64,000 nucleotides of DNA from Moringa oleifera (lineage: Eukaryota > Streptophyta > Magnoliopsida > Brassicales > Moringaceae), in NCBI GenBank assembly GCA_021397835.1, contig JAJFZO010000396.1:1178001-1242000 (forward strand). The letters run 5' to 3'. Positions 24,915 to 37,178 of the stretch are shown here, in pieces. Position 1 is the first letter of the stretch, and each line of letters begins with the position of its first letter. A program made the translations under genes and the position numbers. Under the pieces are notes generated by a model. The model was not told the origin of the DNA, searched no databases, and worked only from the letters and a program-made list of their open reading frames with translations.

Positions 24915-25259
24915 AATGTCACATGTTACATTGGGGATAAAGATATATTCACACGACATGCGCAGTGCAATATAAATGATCATTGATGTTAATGAACATA
25001 TATTTCAATTCATATGGAGATATAATGAATTAATGTGTGAGTATTTTTGATATTGCTTGAGCAAGATTACTAAAAGAATTAGGGTCCTCCAACTATCAAC
25101 ATGAATTATAATTTTGATTAACCCAACAAAGAATATATATTTGAATAACTATAGTCAAATTAAATGCCTTGATGTTCTAGTTATTTTAATTATCTAGTTT
25201 GTTTAATTAGCATATGCTTTTTTTTTCAATTTTTTCCTATTCAATCCTCTTTCATCGAT
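24911..25259. other. AT-rich spacer, nothing recognised
   Basis: No supported gene or repeat. The segment separates the (TA)n run from the dispersed repeat copy that starts near 25260. Confidence 0.45.
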
Positions 25260-25636
25260 TTCTTCAAATAATTGTAAGATTAATTAATCTTAACACTTAA
25301 TGACTTAAAATGGTTCTCGTGAGAATGATATATTAACATTAAATATTTTGCTGTTCCTATTGAATATTAGTTACTTGATATTCAACCTTTATTACTGGAT
25401 GTCTTTCAACAAATAATTAAGAAAATTTCAAAATATCTTAATATCTTTAGAAAAAATTGATAATAATGTTCTTTTTGCAGTACAGGGGAATAAATGTCGA
25501 ACTATGTAAAGTTCATGAAGGAGAATTTATCTAATAAAAATAAATTGAGAAGAATATGAAATAATTATTTCAACTGAGGAATGCAACATTTCATCATCCT
25601 AAAACTAGAAACAAATTAGAAGTTTTACTATAACAA
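25260..25636 (+). repeat. Dispersed direct repeat, copy A
   Basis: This segment aligns in the same orientation with 27110-27475. Shared landmarks are GGATATCTTTCAA/GGATGTCTTTCAA, GGGAACAAATGTCGAGCTAT / GGGAATAAATGTCGAACTAT, CATGAAGGAG, TTTATCTAAT, GCAACA and ATTAGAAGTTTTACT. It is noncoding with substantial divergence. The two copies are about 1.5 kb apart and may be remnants of a transposon or of a local duplication. Confidence 0.72.
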
Positions 25637-25639
25637 AAG

Positions 25640-27105
25640 GTCACATTGAACCAAATAATCATTTTTCAGAACAATAAGTCACATAGAGCAACTATTTTTT
25701 CATAACAATAAGTTTCATTTACAACAAATCATATTACACATCTTTCAACAAAATGATCTAATTTTAAATTCTAAATTATCCAAATGTGATTTATTGTATG
25801 AAACAAAAAACTCAACATTGTACAAGTTACCAAAAAAAAAAAAAACTTAAGTTATCCAAGACAAGCATTATTAAATACAAGCATGAAGCAATCCAAATAT
25901 GGTTTATAGTATGGATCATTTCTTTATATGATATGGTCCTACGGGTTGCTCAATGGCTATATTGCTTGTATACTTGTTTGTTCTCCTTATGGGTTGTCTC
26001 GATAGTTGGAAAGAAAGAAACAAACAAAACAAATATAATTAGCCATAAAGAATATATATTCAACTACAATAAACGTGTAAGAATGTAAATAAATTTCTAT
26101 AAATGATCTCAAACCTTATTGAATCATTAACTAAATTAGAGTAATTACTAATATAAAAATTCAGAACGTTCCACAAATGATACATGGATACAAAAAGTAC
26201 AATTTACAATTAATTATTTTGTACCTAATATTATTAATTCAAATTAGTTTACCTTCTACAAATATTCAATCTAAGAAAACTTCATAAATGTTCCAGAAAT
26301 GATGCTCTTATAACATAAACTTCTAAAGCTAATTAAAACATAAAGGGATTTTGACATTGAATCTATAAAATAATTAGTACTTAGTCTTACAATGACAAAT
26401 ATTTCAACATGAATCTATAAAATAATAAGCAATCTTCTCTTCCTCACATAAGTAAAACTAGGATTTCGAGCTGAAAGAGTTTTGGTTTTCAAAATCCACC
26501 ATTTGAAAACAATGAATTTTAGATTATTCAAATAAGTGAGTGGGTTTTCGAAATCAATCCCTTAAATTATCAATGGAACAACAAATAAATTGCTTAAATC
26601 AAGTGAACGACTGAGTGTATTATCTTGATCAATGTTATTTGCTTCAAAATTCAATTTTTTGGATGGTATAGTCTCTAGATCAATGGAAGAACTAAATATC
26701 ACAATTCAATAATTGAACAAAAGACTGATTCAAAGCATATGGGTGCATGATTTTCAATAGATTCATATAAAATAACAACCAATGTTAATGGATTAATTGA
26801 GTGATCGTGAGTAAGAGTGAGTGTGTCGGAGAGTGAGTGAATGTATAGCGCAATTATTGAGTGTGCATTAGGCATTAAGATAGTTTAGAAATTTAATATA
26901 TTATGTACATGTGACAATTTTCTTACACTTGATATGAATGTTATATGTACCTTGTTGTTAAGGTTAATGGGATATATGGATGAAAATCTTATATTGAGAA
27001 TGAAACATAATGTATGTTTAAAATTGAGTTTTTTTTTTATACAGATTTTAATTTGATACTGTAAGCAAAATGTAAGTCTATCTAATGTAATTACCCCTTA
27101 TTTTA
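25640..27105. other. AT-rich spacer between two direct repeat copies
   Basis: No recognisable coding sequence. Around 25620-25740 short phrases such as ACAATAAGTCACAT and ACAATAAGTTTCAT recur, a weak local repetition. Confidence 0.4.
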
Positions 27106-27109
27106 AGAA

Positions 27110-27475
27110 ATATTTAATTGTAATAAGTGTTAATATGAGTCACCATAACTATTTCTCTTAATTATTAAATATTAACACTAAATATCCAATTTTTATTAAT
27201 AAAAATTTAGTCTTTGTTGTTGAATATCAACCTAACAATTAACCTTCATTATTGGATATCTTTCAATAAATGACTAAGCAATTTCAAATTTCTTAATATA
27301 ATTAAAAAATTGCATGATAGCATTCCTTTTTCGAATGCATGGGAACAAATGTCGAGCTATATAAAGTACATGAAGGAGGTTTTATCTAATTAAAAAAATG
27401 ATTATATTAATTACTAAGCAATGCAACAAGTCATCCCCTAAAACTTGAAACTAATTAGAAGTTTTACTCTTAGTA
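27110..27475 (+). repeat. Dispersed direct repeat, copy B
   Basis: This is the counterpart of the segment at 25260-25636, in the same orientation, with the landmarks listed there. The similarity fades after ATTAGAAGTTTTACT. Confidence 0.72.
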
Positions 27476-27479
27476 TTGG

Positions 27480-30400
27480 TTAGATGGTCAGTAAGTCCAA
27501 CAACCTAACAATCCTGTCATCGTTAGAGTTTGACAAACTACTTGCTTTTGGCATCGACCTTCTAGAGGTGGGATTTAAGTTTTCGACAACTCTTTTATTG
27601 AAGCATTTTTTATTTTTAGGGACCCCCTAATGGAGGAGATCAATTCTCGACATGATAAATGCCGGTAAACCTTCATTATAGCTTTCTAGTCAAACAAGCT
27701 TTCAAAATCTCTCTACCCTATTTGCCAAGTTAAAGCCCGATAGATGAGTTTGCATCGATCAAAACAAGTTAAAAGGGGTAATCAGAGGCAAGCGTTAATG
27801 CTTCCACATAAATACATATAAGGATCATTATTAATTCCCTCATAATTACATTTAACCTAATTGTATCTACAAAACTAACATTTATAATGCCATGATTTCT
27901 CTAGAAGCACAAGATGATAATGGAAGGTAAAACAACAAGAATAAGGGCACTGACTTAGAGCCGAACATAAAAACGAGCACGAATGACAACAATAAAGATC
28001 GAGAATAATGGCGATAAGGATAGCTTGTAGAGTATCAAAAAGAACAAAGAGAAACATGAACAAGAGAGAGAAAAAAACACAACCATAATAGAGAGAAAAA
28101 AGAAAGTAGAAGTGAAGGCAAAAACAAATAAGTCCTCTTCTTTTGCAACTAGTAATCACTAAAAAACTAAAAAATGTGAGGATACAAAAAATTAAACGAT
28201 AAACAGTTATTTTGGAAAATCAAAACAATGCATTGTTGTTTCATCCCTCATAGCACAACCATCTCTCTTAAATATCACAAGCAGCAACCTAGCATGTTAC
28301 TTATCTCGTGAATGACTTGACATTTGACTTCTTAAACTAGCTCAATTGTAAATTATTTTAGGGAGAATACGATATCAAAAGCAATCCTCTCAACCAACAA
28401 AACATGTCACATCAAGTCAAACTAACAAAGTTGAATCGATCAACTTGGCCTTACACAATTAATCTAGCTGAAAAAGCACATCTTGACTAGCTTAACTCAG
28501 ATTTAGTGAAAGATAGAGCTGAAATGACCTTTTTCAATACTTATTTTCTAGTATTTTAAGACCAATATTAAAAAATAAGGAAAATTTCTATAAAAAAAAA
28601 ACTTGTGAATCAAAAATAACCCTTTTAAGATACTTCGTCATTATTCAAACCCGATAAGTATTTTTTATTTTCTCTTGCCCATGAATTTTTAAGAGCAAAA
28701 TATTAATTTAAGAATCCAAATTTTTTCATCAATTTTACAAATCAGTTAGACTTCTGACCTTAAAATTTTAAATTTTCTTAACTTGAATTAAATTCACTTT
28801 CAAACTTGATAAAAAAAGCGCAAATCATATTTATTTTTTAAATAATTAAATTTAATCTAATTCATTAATTTAAAATAATAAAGGGTAAAGACTATGTAAA
28901 ACTGCAAACTATATCATATGTTATTAAACGAACACTGATATTTAAAAAATGATAAATCAAATCATAACTTATCATTTTGAATCAAATTGAATTTTATGAA
29001 AAAATTAAAAAATAAAAAATTTTCAAATGAGAGACCTTATATAATGAATTTTAGTTTAGAATATTCTAAATATGTTAAAGAAAAGCAAATTATCATCATA
29101 AAAAAATTAAATTTTTTAATACTAAAATTATTTTTAAAAAATATTATAATATTAAAAATTATAAAAACTATAAAAAATAAGTTATGAGTTGAAAATTATT
29201 TAAATTTTATTAATAAATCTTAAAAAGTGTAAAATTTATATGAGTTGTTTTTTAAATATTTTAATAATAGAAATATTTTTAATTTTTAAAAATTATTTAA
29301 ATTAAAATCTAATTTGATTTGAATATATAATTTAAAATTTTATCTAATATTTACTTGAAATTAAATAATTTTTTTTCAATATATAAGAATCTAAGCCTCT
29401 CATCTATACATGGAAGCAACCCACACCAAACTTAAAAATAAAATAAGTAAACCAAAAGCTGTCAAAAAGCTGATAAAGTTGGTGATTAATTGACGGAATG
29501 AAAAGCGTGCAGTGGACGACACGTACAGGAATATTTTTATCATAGAAAAAACAAAATTACCTTTTTGTGGCTTCACGCGTTGTCATGGGTGTCAAAGCAA
29601 TTTTGCAAGTGGTCCCTACAGACCGCCTCGCCAGTACGGGCCCCACGCCTTTTTATCACTCCACTTGTCTTTTTAACTATTATTTTATTTTTAAAACTTT
29701 TTATATATAAAACAAAATCATCCTCATATCTTTCCAATTTAAAATAATTAATATATAATTTATTTTTATAAATATAAGCATACTAATATTTCATCACATT
29801 GTTTGTAAATATTACTTACTTTTTATATTTTTATTATATCAACTTATTTTTTAAAATTGTCTTCAATAATATTAAAATAGATTTACAAATTATAAAAATT
29901 TTGAATCTTATATTTTATTTAATTATCTAACTTTTGGTGATACAGATTTTAATTAAGAAGCCTCACTAATGTATCATAAAGAATTGTATATTTATTTATA
30001 TCATTTTAAAATTATTTTCATTCATAAGTCTAGTAAAAATAAGGTAAATGCAAAAAATGTAAATTACAAAATTTTTCTTAATTTAAATATTAAAATATAG
30101 TTTAATTGATTTTTTAATTTTCTAAATTGATTCAATTTAATTTATCAAAAATTTAAAAATTAAAGATATTTAAATTGGATATATTTTTTAAAAATTGATA
30201 AATATATTTTTTGAACATTGAAAATATATTTTCTCAATTTTATACTATTAAAATTTTTTTAAAATTATTCGTGAGGTGAAACTTGTTTAAATTTGAAGAT
30301 ACATTTAAAATTATTTAAGTTATTTTTATATATTTTAATAACAAAAATAAATTAATTTTTTATAATCATTTAAATTAATATCTAGATCAAATTAAATTAA

Positions 30401-30660
30401 AATATAAGAAATATAATTACATTAATCAATATTTCATGGTTCAAATTTAAAATTAATATAATCTAAGGTATTTTTTATACTTACTTTAAAAAATATTGAT
30501 TTATGAAAAAATTGTTTTATAAATAACATAAAATTAAGACTACATATTTCTAACTTCCAGTTACTATTTTATGTGAGTTAAATTGTCTTACTATTTTTTG
30601 AACTTAAATTACAAAAATGACCCTAAAAATACTCTATAAAATAAGACCAAAAAATATGCA
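27480..30660. other. Intergenic tract, no gene recognised
   Basis: Mostly AT-rich, with less AT-rich pockets at 27480-27780, 28260-28520 and 29440-29680. None shows a protein motif, splice pattern or RNA signature that I can name. The pockets may be old transposon debris. Confidence 0.4.
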
Positions 30661-30679
30661 AAATTTTGTTTGAAAAATA

Positions 30680-30768
30680 TTAACAAAATATTTTATCACG
30701 ATGAAATTGTTGAAAAGGGGTTCACTGAAAGAGAGTTGTATGTGACTTTATTATATTAATTTTTGTTA
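30680..30768 (+). repeat. Direct repeat of about 75 bp, copy 1
   Basis: Contains TTTATCACGATGAAATTG, TTGAAAAGGGG and GACTTTATTATATTAATTTT. A close copy lies at 32540-32620 in the same orientation, about 1.85 kb downstream. The pair could be ends of a decayed element or chance copies of a larger repeat. Confidence 0.7.
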
Positions 30769-31261
30769 TCCCAAGTTTACCGACGTAGTTAAAATTAAAA
30801 TAATTAAAATAGTAAAAATAAGAGTAAAGTAAAATAATTAAAATAGTAAAAATAATAGTAAAGTAGAATGATTAAAATAGTAAAATAATAAAATATGAAT
30901 TTTAACATGAACCTCTTTCATATCAGTCGTTACATTCAAGTGCAGATCGATTTAGTTTCCATTAGAGATGACCATCAAAATTTATCGATACACATGAAAA
31001 GTTAATTAATGAAATTTCTAATAATATTGTGAACAAAAAATTATGGATTCAAACATTGAAACAATATATATTGATATTGATTAAAGAAAATACTTACAAA
31101 AAGCTTTTCAATACTAATCTTTAAGTTTACAAAACAAGAAAAGCTTGCTCATACAAATTAGAGGTTATTTCTAAAGAAGAAATCGAGATTGGAATTTGAA
31201 CTGTCACTTCTTTCTTGAATTATGCTTATATAGAGGTTGGTTTCTGACTTTTGGTTCTTAA

Positions 31262-31610
31262 TCTTATCTTAAACTTCGAATTTTGAGCTATCCTAGATAA
31301 TCTTATTGTGATTTTGCTGTTTTGTTAGGTAGGCTATATGTCTTGATGGAACTCTTCTTTTTGACTTGTTAGAGTATGTTTTCGATCTTATCTTCATCAA
31401 TTTTTGAGCTATCTTAGACAATCTTATCTTGATTTTGCTACTTTTGTTAAGTAGTTTTTTATTGAACTCTCCTTTTTGACTTGTTGTGCTGCCTGTTTTT
31501 ATCTTGCGCTTCTACTTTTAAGCTGTCTTAGGTAATCTTATCTGCTGCCTTATGTTATCTGTCTTGATTGTCTACTTTTAACTTGCTACACTTTTACTTT
31601 TGAGCTTTTT
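31262..31610 (+). repeat. Three imperfect tandem repeats of about 115-125 bp
   Basis: The phrase GAGCTATCNTAGANAATCTTAT followed by TTGATTTTGCT recurs near 31285 and 31408, and a weaker form (AAGCTGTCTTAGGTAATCTTAT) near 31518. Each is followed by a pyrimidine-rich stretch with CTTTTTGACTTGTT or similar. The array lies inside the interval bracketed by the 75-bp direct repeats and has no coding content. Confidence 0.68.
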
Positions 31611-32539
31611 GAAGAAGCTGTTTGATGCTTTCAGAATTCAAAAGGATCTTGTGACATTTGTCCTTTATATGATTTCGGGGAAGACATGCTTTCTGCGGGT
31701 TTATTGTCTTCTTCTTCTTTTGTGTCACTTCTTAACCTAAATAACGCTTCTTTTAATTTTTGTTTATATTCTTTCTTTGATGATGTTGAGGATAGATCAC
31801 TCTGTATTTTGCTTTTTGATATAAAAAATTAGCCCTATGTGGATCGATTGGTCTTGTCCGATTTATCTGTTAGCTACTTGAGTACAGCAAGTGCTTCAGT
31901 TAATTCAATCTTAAAGGAACTCTACCATTTTAATTCTGATCTGTCTTACCAAAGTTTAACTGTAAAGGATTGATAATTGCCGGATTACTACATAATCCCA
32001 ACAAATATCCATGCAAACGCAAAAACTATTGTGAACATTAAAAACTATATATATTTTTTTTGAAATATCGATTCTTTTTTAAAATTCTTTAAATTCTTGC
32101 AAAACTAGAGGTGGAAGGACATCAAAGAGACTTCCCATGTAAAACCACTACTCTAAACTAGTTGGAAAATAGTTCTGGACAATTTCAATCAAATTGGAAA
32201 GACTATGAATGATCAAAATTTTTAATTAAAAACATATTGTATCACGTATTTTTGTAATCTTAATAATTGTAAGCGTGTGGTACAAATTTTTGAGAAAAAT
32301 GCTTTGAAGTGAATAAATTTTGGTTTCACTGTAATTCAGTAATAACTCTTTTGATTTTGTATTTAAAGTAAGCAATCTTGGATGGATCACTTTTGTCTTC
32401 GATATAGGTAATTTCTACAAATTTGGTGTCTACAAGGATAAATTCATAAAACTGTTACATGAAATCTATGGAGGAAAGTTCTCATAACAAGAGGAGGAAT
32501 AGATAAGTTTTCACTTTCTATTCTTGTTAGAAGTAACCT

Positions 32540-32620
32540 TTCGTTTTATCATGATGAAATTGTTGAAAAGGGATTTACTAAAAGAAAATTGTATTTAACT
32601 TTATTATATTAATTTTTAAG
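32540..32620 (+). repeat. Direct repeat of about 75 bp, copy 2
   Basis: Contains TTTATCATGATGAAATTG, TTGAAAAGGGA and ACTTTATTATATTAATTTT, matching 30680-30768 in the same orientation. Confidence 0.7.
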
Positions 32621-32673
32621 TAAATAATTATAAAATTTTGAAAAGAAAAGTTTTTTTAATTTTGCACTAAACA

Positions 32674-32722
32674 TTATATATATATATATGTATATATACA
32701 CATGCATATATATATATATACA
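32674..32722. repeat. Interrupted (TA)n microsatellite
   Basis: Two TA runs flank a short ATACACATGCATA interruption, giving a near-palindromic AT tract. Confidence 0.88.
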
Positions 32723-32729
32723 TATTTAA

Positions 32730-33950
32730 TATTTAATAAAAAATTTCTAATTGAACTTATGTTTTTATTAAATTTTTAATGTGAAACTTTTTTATTTTTA
32801 ACTCTTGTTAATATTCAATTAATCTAATATCCCATCAAATATTATTAAAAGAAAAAAATATTTTTTATTATTTTTTAAATATTTATATTTTACATATGTT
32901 TGTTAAATATGATGTGAAAAAATATTTTATTTATCTTGATAATATTTAAAAGATATTAGAGTATAAATAAACGTTACATACATATTACGTATAGGTGTAA
33001 AATCATTAATATTAATAAAAATTAAAAATAAAAATTAAAAATTTAATAAAAATATAATTATACTTTTTATTTAAAAATTTTAATTTAAAATTACAAGTGA
33101 AATATAAATTTTTTGATGTAACTAATCTTTAATTTTATATTTAATGTTTTAGTTTAACTTTAATTAAAAAAATTTAAAATTAATTTTAAAAAAATCAAAA
33201 GAAAAGAAAAGGAAGATGAAACAAAAAGAGAGAATTTTGTTTTTTAATTTAAACTTTCGAAATTTTTTAATAAATAACGGTTCTCATTATTGACAAATCA
33301 TCTTCACAAAATTTTTAAATTTTGTGGATCTAAATTGAGAGTTTAAATCTAAAATTAAATCAACTGATACAATAATCAATATGATTTAAATTTAACCGAG
33401 AACTTAATATATGATTTTATTTTATTTTTTACTTTTATCCTAATTGATATAAGTAAAGTATATCTACCTAATTATTGAGATTTAAAATGAACAATATACA
33501 TAACTTGATGTGAAATGATAATTATAATTATTAAAATTAATCTTCATTTATTTTTTATTTTCTTGTATATAATAATTAAATAAACATATCAAACAAAAAT
33601 AATAACTATGTTTATTTTATTTAATAAATATGAAAATAATTTGTCCTTTTTTAAGCATAAATAAAAGGTTGCATGAGTATGATCATTTTTTATGTCTTAA
33701 GAAATAAGAGCATTTCACTTAATTTTTAAATAATATAATTTTTTAACAAAATTTTAAATTGAAAATTTATATAAAATTATAAGTTATTCTTTTGTGATTA
33801 ATCTTAAAAATTATTAAAAAGAAATCTCACATTAAAAAATTTAAAATAAATATTTTTAATTGATGTAATTTTTTGTAAATTTAATTTAAGAACTTAAAAA
33901 AATTATAATTTTTTGTGCTAAATATTTTTAATATTTATATAAAGTGAGAA
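32730..33950. other. Very AT-rich spacer, nothing recognised
   Basis: Almost pure A/T with short homopolymers. No gene, RNA or transposon signature is supported. Confidence 0.5.
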
Positions 33951-34240
33951 AAATAGAACAATATCAAGAAGAGGTGGATTTGATGCCATATAAAGAGATT
34001 ACAAAGCTACCACTTGGTCTATGTTATAAGCATGATGGAGAGAAATTCTTATCAAGTGGGGAAAGTAGAAAAACATCAAGAAGAGGTGGATTTGATACCA
34101 TAAAAAGAGATTAGGAAACTACATATTTAAACATAAATACAAAAGAAATAAAGAAAAAAGTAAGTTTTTGTTTACATATAAAGTGGGGGAGGGCATAAAA
34201 ATATCAAAAAAAGGTGGGTTTGATGCCATAAAAAAGAGGA
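33945..34240 (+). repeat. Three direct repeats (AAGAGGTGGATTTGATGCCAT unit)
   Basis: A unit containing GGTGGATTTGATNCCATA followed by AAAGAGATTA starts near 33971, 34082 and 34213 (the last as GGTGGGTTTGATGCCATAAA). Each is preceded by AAGTGGGGAAAGTAGAAAAA or a variant. Spacing is about 110 and 130 bp. The array ends just before the promoter-like island at 34300-34560. Confidence 0.78.
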
Positions 34241-34299
34241 AACAAGCTTGTGGTCGTGCCATTTTACTTTGAAGACACCAAAACTAAGAAAATGCTTTA

Positions 34300-34560
34300 A
34301 ATGCACATAAAGGCAGTGGGGCTCACAGGAAGCTGTGCATTGCGAAGCATCCAACCACTTCCACCTTTCTTCATTCAATTCTCTCTCTCTGTCCATCTCT
34401 CTCTCTCTCTGCCCTATTGATTGCTAGAGGCCAAGGCTCCCCTTCCCAAGGATGCATGGTTCCCATATCCTCCTCTGTGGTCCCCGCGCTTTTCCTTTCG
34501 CCACGCAACCTTCTCGACGAATTTTCCTGTGCACAGGATGTTTGTGCCACTGACTTCATA
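34300..34560 (+). promoter_or_regulatory. Orphan GC-richer, CT-rich island resembling a promoter and 5' leader
   Basis: After more than 10 kb of AT-rich DNA this block has balanced base composition and CTCTCTCT tracts at 34381-34411, like a plant core promoter with a Y patch. The downstream frame from 34421 encodes at most 62 residues of no recognisable family and runs into AT-rich DNA. It may be the remnant 5' end of a lost or moved gene, or a noncoding transcript start. Function is inferred only from composition. Confidence 0.3.
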
Positions 34561-34599
34561 TTCCTTTTCAGATTATACGTTAGTTAATTTAATTATAAA

Positions 34600-37080
34600 T
34601 AACATATGATATCTCAATTTTTGATATTTATATAAAAATAAATTAAATTTTATAAATTTTAAAAATAAATTAATTTAATATAATGTGTTTTCAAAACAAT
34701 AAAAGAAAAAGCATTTAAATTGAAAAGTGAGAAAGTAGCTAAAGGCATTGATTTCAGATAGGTGCATCACTAAAAAGTCAGTCCGACCGACCAATTAATG
34801 TGGTTGCTTTGATTGAAACAATTCAATAATAAAAATATCAGTGTTAAATGTAAAATAAAATGCCTTAATTATTTTTAATTTAATTTAATTTATTTATCAT
34901 ACATATACATATTATATTAAGTTTTTTTATTTAAATTTTATTGTAACCAGTGCTACCAAAAGTAACTTGTGCTAGGAATGCAAAATGGGTATGGGAATCT
35001 TCAAATGATATGTGAATGGGGAACTTACAAGGTGAAAGCATGATCAAGGAGTATTACTATGCGATCGAAGTACCCTTTGATGTTTAAGTTAGTAGCAATT
35101 TTAGTAGAGTTTCGAGATAAATTAGACTTTGTTTGAATTATATCTTAGACATTTCTTTTATAAATATGTCAGAGGTATGTTCGTCATTTCATCTCTGTAA
35201 AACTTTAACAGGTAAGACATGATTTATCGTTGCAATAGTTGAAATTTTAGGTTCTTTTGTGATTTTAGAGTATCTATTAGCAGCTTCGTATCATAAGATA
35301 TCGACGGTCATGATTGTTTTTTGGTTCACTTGATCATTTTGTGCTGACATAATATTAGTTTTTTTTTTTTGTATTGTCGCTTTTTTAGTATAGACTAATA
35401 TTATAAGAAAACGTGTTAAGATGTTTGATTTTTAGTTAGACCTTTGTTGAACCTTTCACTGGCAGGCTAGTTTTGAGTGTTAAGGACTTAAGGGAACTTC
35501 TCTACATTAAAAGTCTCCTACTCTTTTAATTGAAAGAGTTTGCTAGAATATTTCGACGTCAAGGAGTAAGCATGGTCTGCTTTTCTATTTCTAGGTCGCT
35601 GGTCATTAACCTTACAATTAACACCTTAACGATATGATATATTGCCTTTTATAGGCTTGACCATGTAGCCCTCTAACAAGCAGGTTAATCATGTTTATAT
35701 GCTAACTAGGTTAAGCCCAATTGTGGTCGAACTAATTGAGTTTGCTTATGGACTAGTCGAGTCTCCTTGCGGACTAGTTGAGTCCCTTTGCAATTAGGTC
35801 GCTCCGAGTCCGCTGGTGGATTGATCGGTCGAGTCCGCCTATGAACTTATTGGTTGAGCTCGGCTATAAACTTATTGGTCGAGCCTGCTAACAAATGGAT
35901 CCATTAAGTCCTCATATGGATAGGTTACTTCTTCTTTATTCTTGGTAACCTTCCATCGTTATCGCTTCGTATTCAGCGTGTGCCTTGCGTCCAAAAAAAA
36001 ATAATGAATTTTTTATTTATTATATTTTATCAATATTTAAAATAATTATAATTTTTTATTAATTTAATTTAGAGTTAATATCATTTTAAATCTTAATTTT
36101 ATTCTCCATTTTCAATCAAATCTTTACTTTCAAAACATATGCAAACAACTTTAACATTTTAATTTTGTTCAAATTAAACCTATTGAAAAAATTTAAACAT
36201 TAAAAATATTCAAATTAAAAATAATTTATAATAAATTTTAACTTGTAATTTTTCACATATGTAAGAAAATATTTAAATTATCATCATAAAAAAATTAAAA
36301 AATTTTTGAATACTAAAAACATTTTTTAAAAAGAAACTATCAAAATTTTAAAAATTTATAAAAAATCATTGATTAATTGAAAATTTTTTAAATTTGATTG
36401 ATAAAATCGAAATAAAATATAAAATATTTAAATAATTTTTAATTATTTTAATAAAAAAAATTATTAATTATTTTGAGTCAATGTTCAATTTAAATAAAAT
36501 AAATATATCAAAATTTGTTTACATACGTTTTAAAAATTAAAATTTTAATAAAAAAGGTATAAGTCAAAGTTTTAAATGATATTTATTCTTTAATTTATGA
36601 ACAAATGACTATAAATGTAAGCACGAATTATCTCACCTTCATAATGTAATTTTATTTATTTATACTTATTTATACAATTGTTTGACAACAATATAATTAC
36701 TTTTTATATTGAATAAATATAAAAAGTTATGTATTTTATTTATTATTTTTTAATTTTGAATAAAATTTAAAGAAATTAAATTAATAAATTATAATTTAAT
36801 TGATTATTTTTTAAATTAATAATTAAATTAATAATATAAAATAAATATAAAAATTTTATAAAATATTTAATCTTAGATTCATTTAATAAAAATAATTAAT
36901 AATAATTTTAATTAGTCTGTTAGACTAACTAGTTTGACCAATAAATCAATGCCCTACAAGACAGGTGTTGTCACTTGTGGTGAATTATTTTTCGTTTTTT
37001 TAAATAATAATAAGTAAAGAAAAGGAAGTAAGAGGACAACTAAATTCCAGCTTTTGCCTTTTAACGTGGGAAGCAGACCC
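34600..37080. other. Intergenic DNA upstream of the F-box gene
   Basis: AT-rich flanks surround a less AT-rich pocket at 34970-35990. Inside that pocket, 35740-35910 repeats short phrases such as GGACTAGT(C/T)GAGTC and ACTTATTGGT(C/T)GAGC, an irregular short-unit repeat of about 25-35 bp. No coding sequence was recognised. Confidence 0.45.
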
Positions 37081-37089
37081 GAACGGCCA

Positions 37090-37093
<4 letters not shown>

Positions 37094-37129
<36 letters not shown>
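37094..37129 (+). repeat. (CT)18 microsatellite in the KUF1 leader
   Basis: A perfect run of CT ends 50 bases before the start codon. Such CT tracts are frequent in plant core promoters and 5' leaders, so it may influence transcription initiation. Confidence 0.95.
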
Positions 37130-37132
<3 letters not shown>

Positions 37133-37134
37133 AC

Positions 37135-37155
37135 ATGAAAAGGGGAGCTGCTTAG
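37135..37155 (+). CDS. Short upstream ORF (6 codons) before KUF1
   Basis: ATG at 37135 opens a frame MKRGAA that stops with TAG at 37153-37155, 23 bases before the main ATG at 37179. It would lie in the leader if transcription begins upstream of or within the CT tract. A uORF this short and close would be expected to reduce main ORF translation modestly; the effect is inferred. Confidence 0.4.
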   Translation: MKRGAA

Positions 37156-37178
37156 CCTTTTGGGCTCATCAATCTTCA

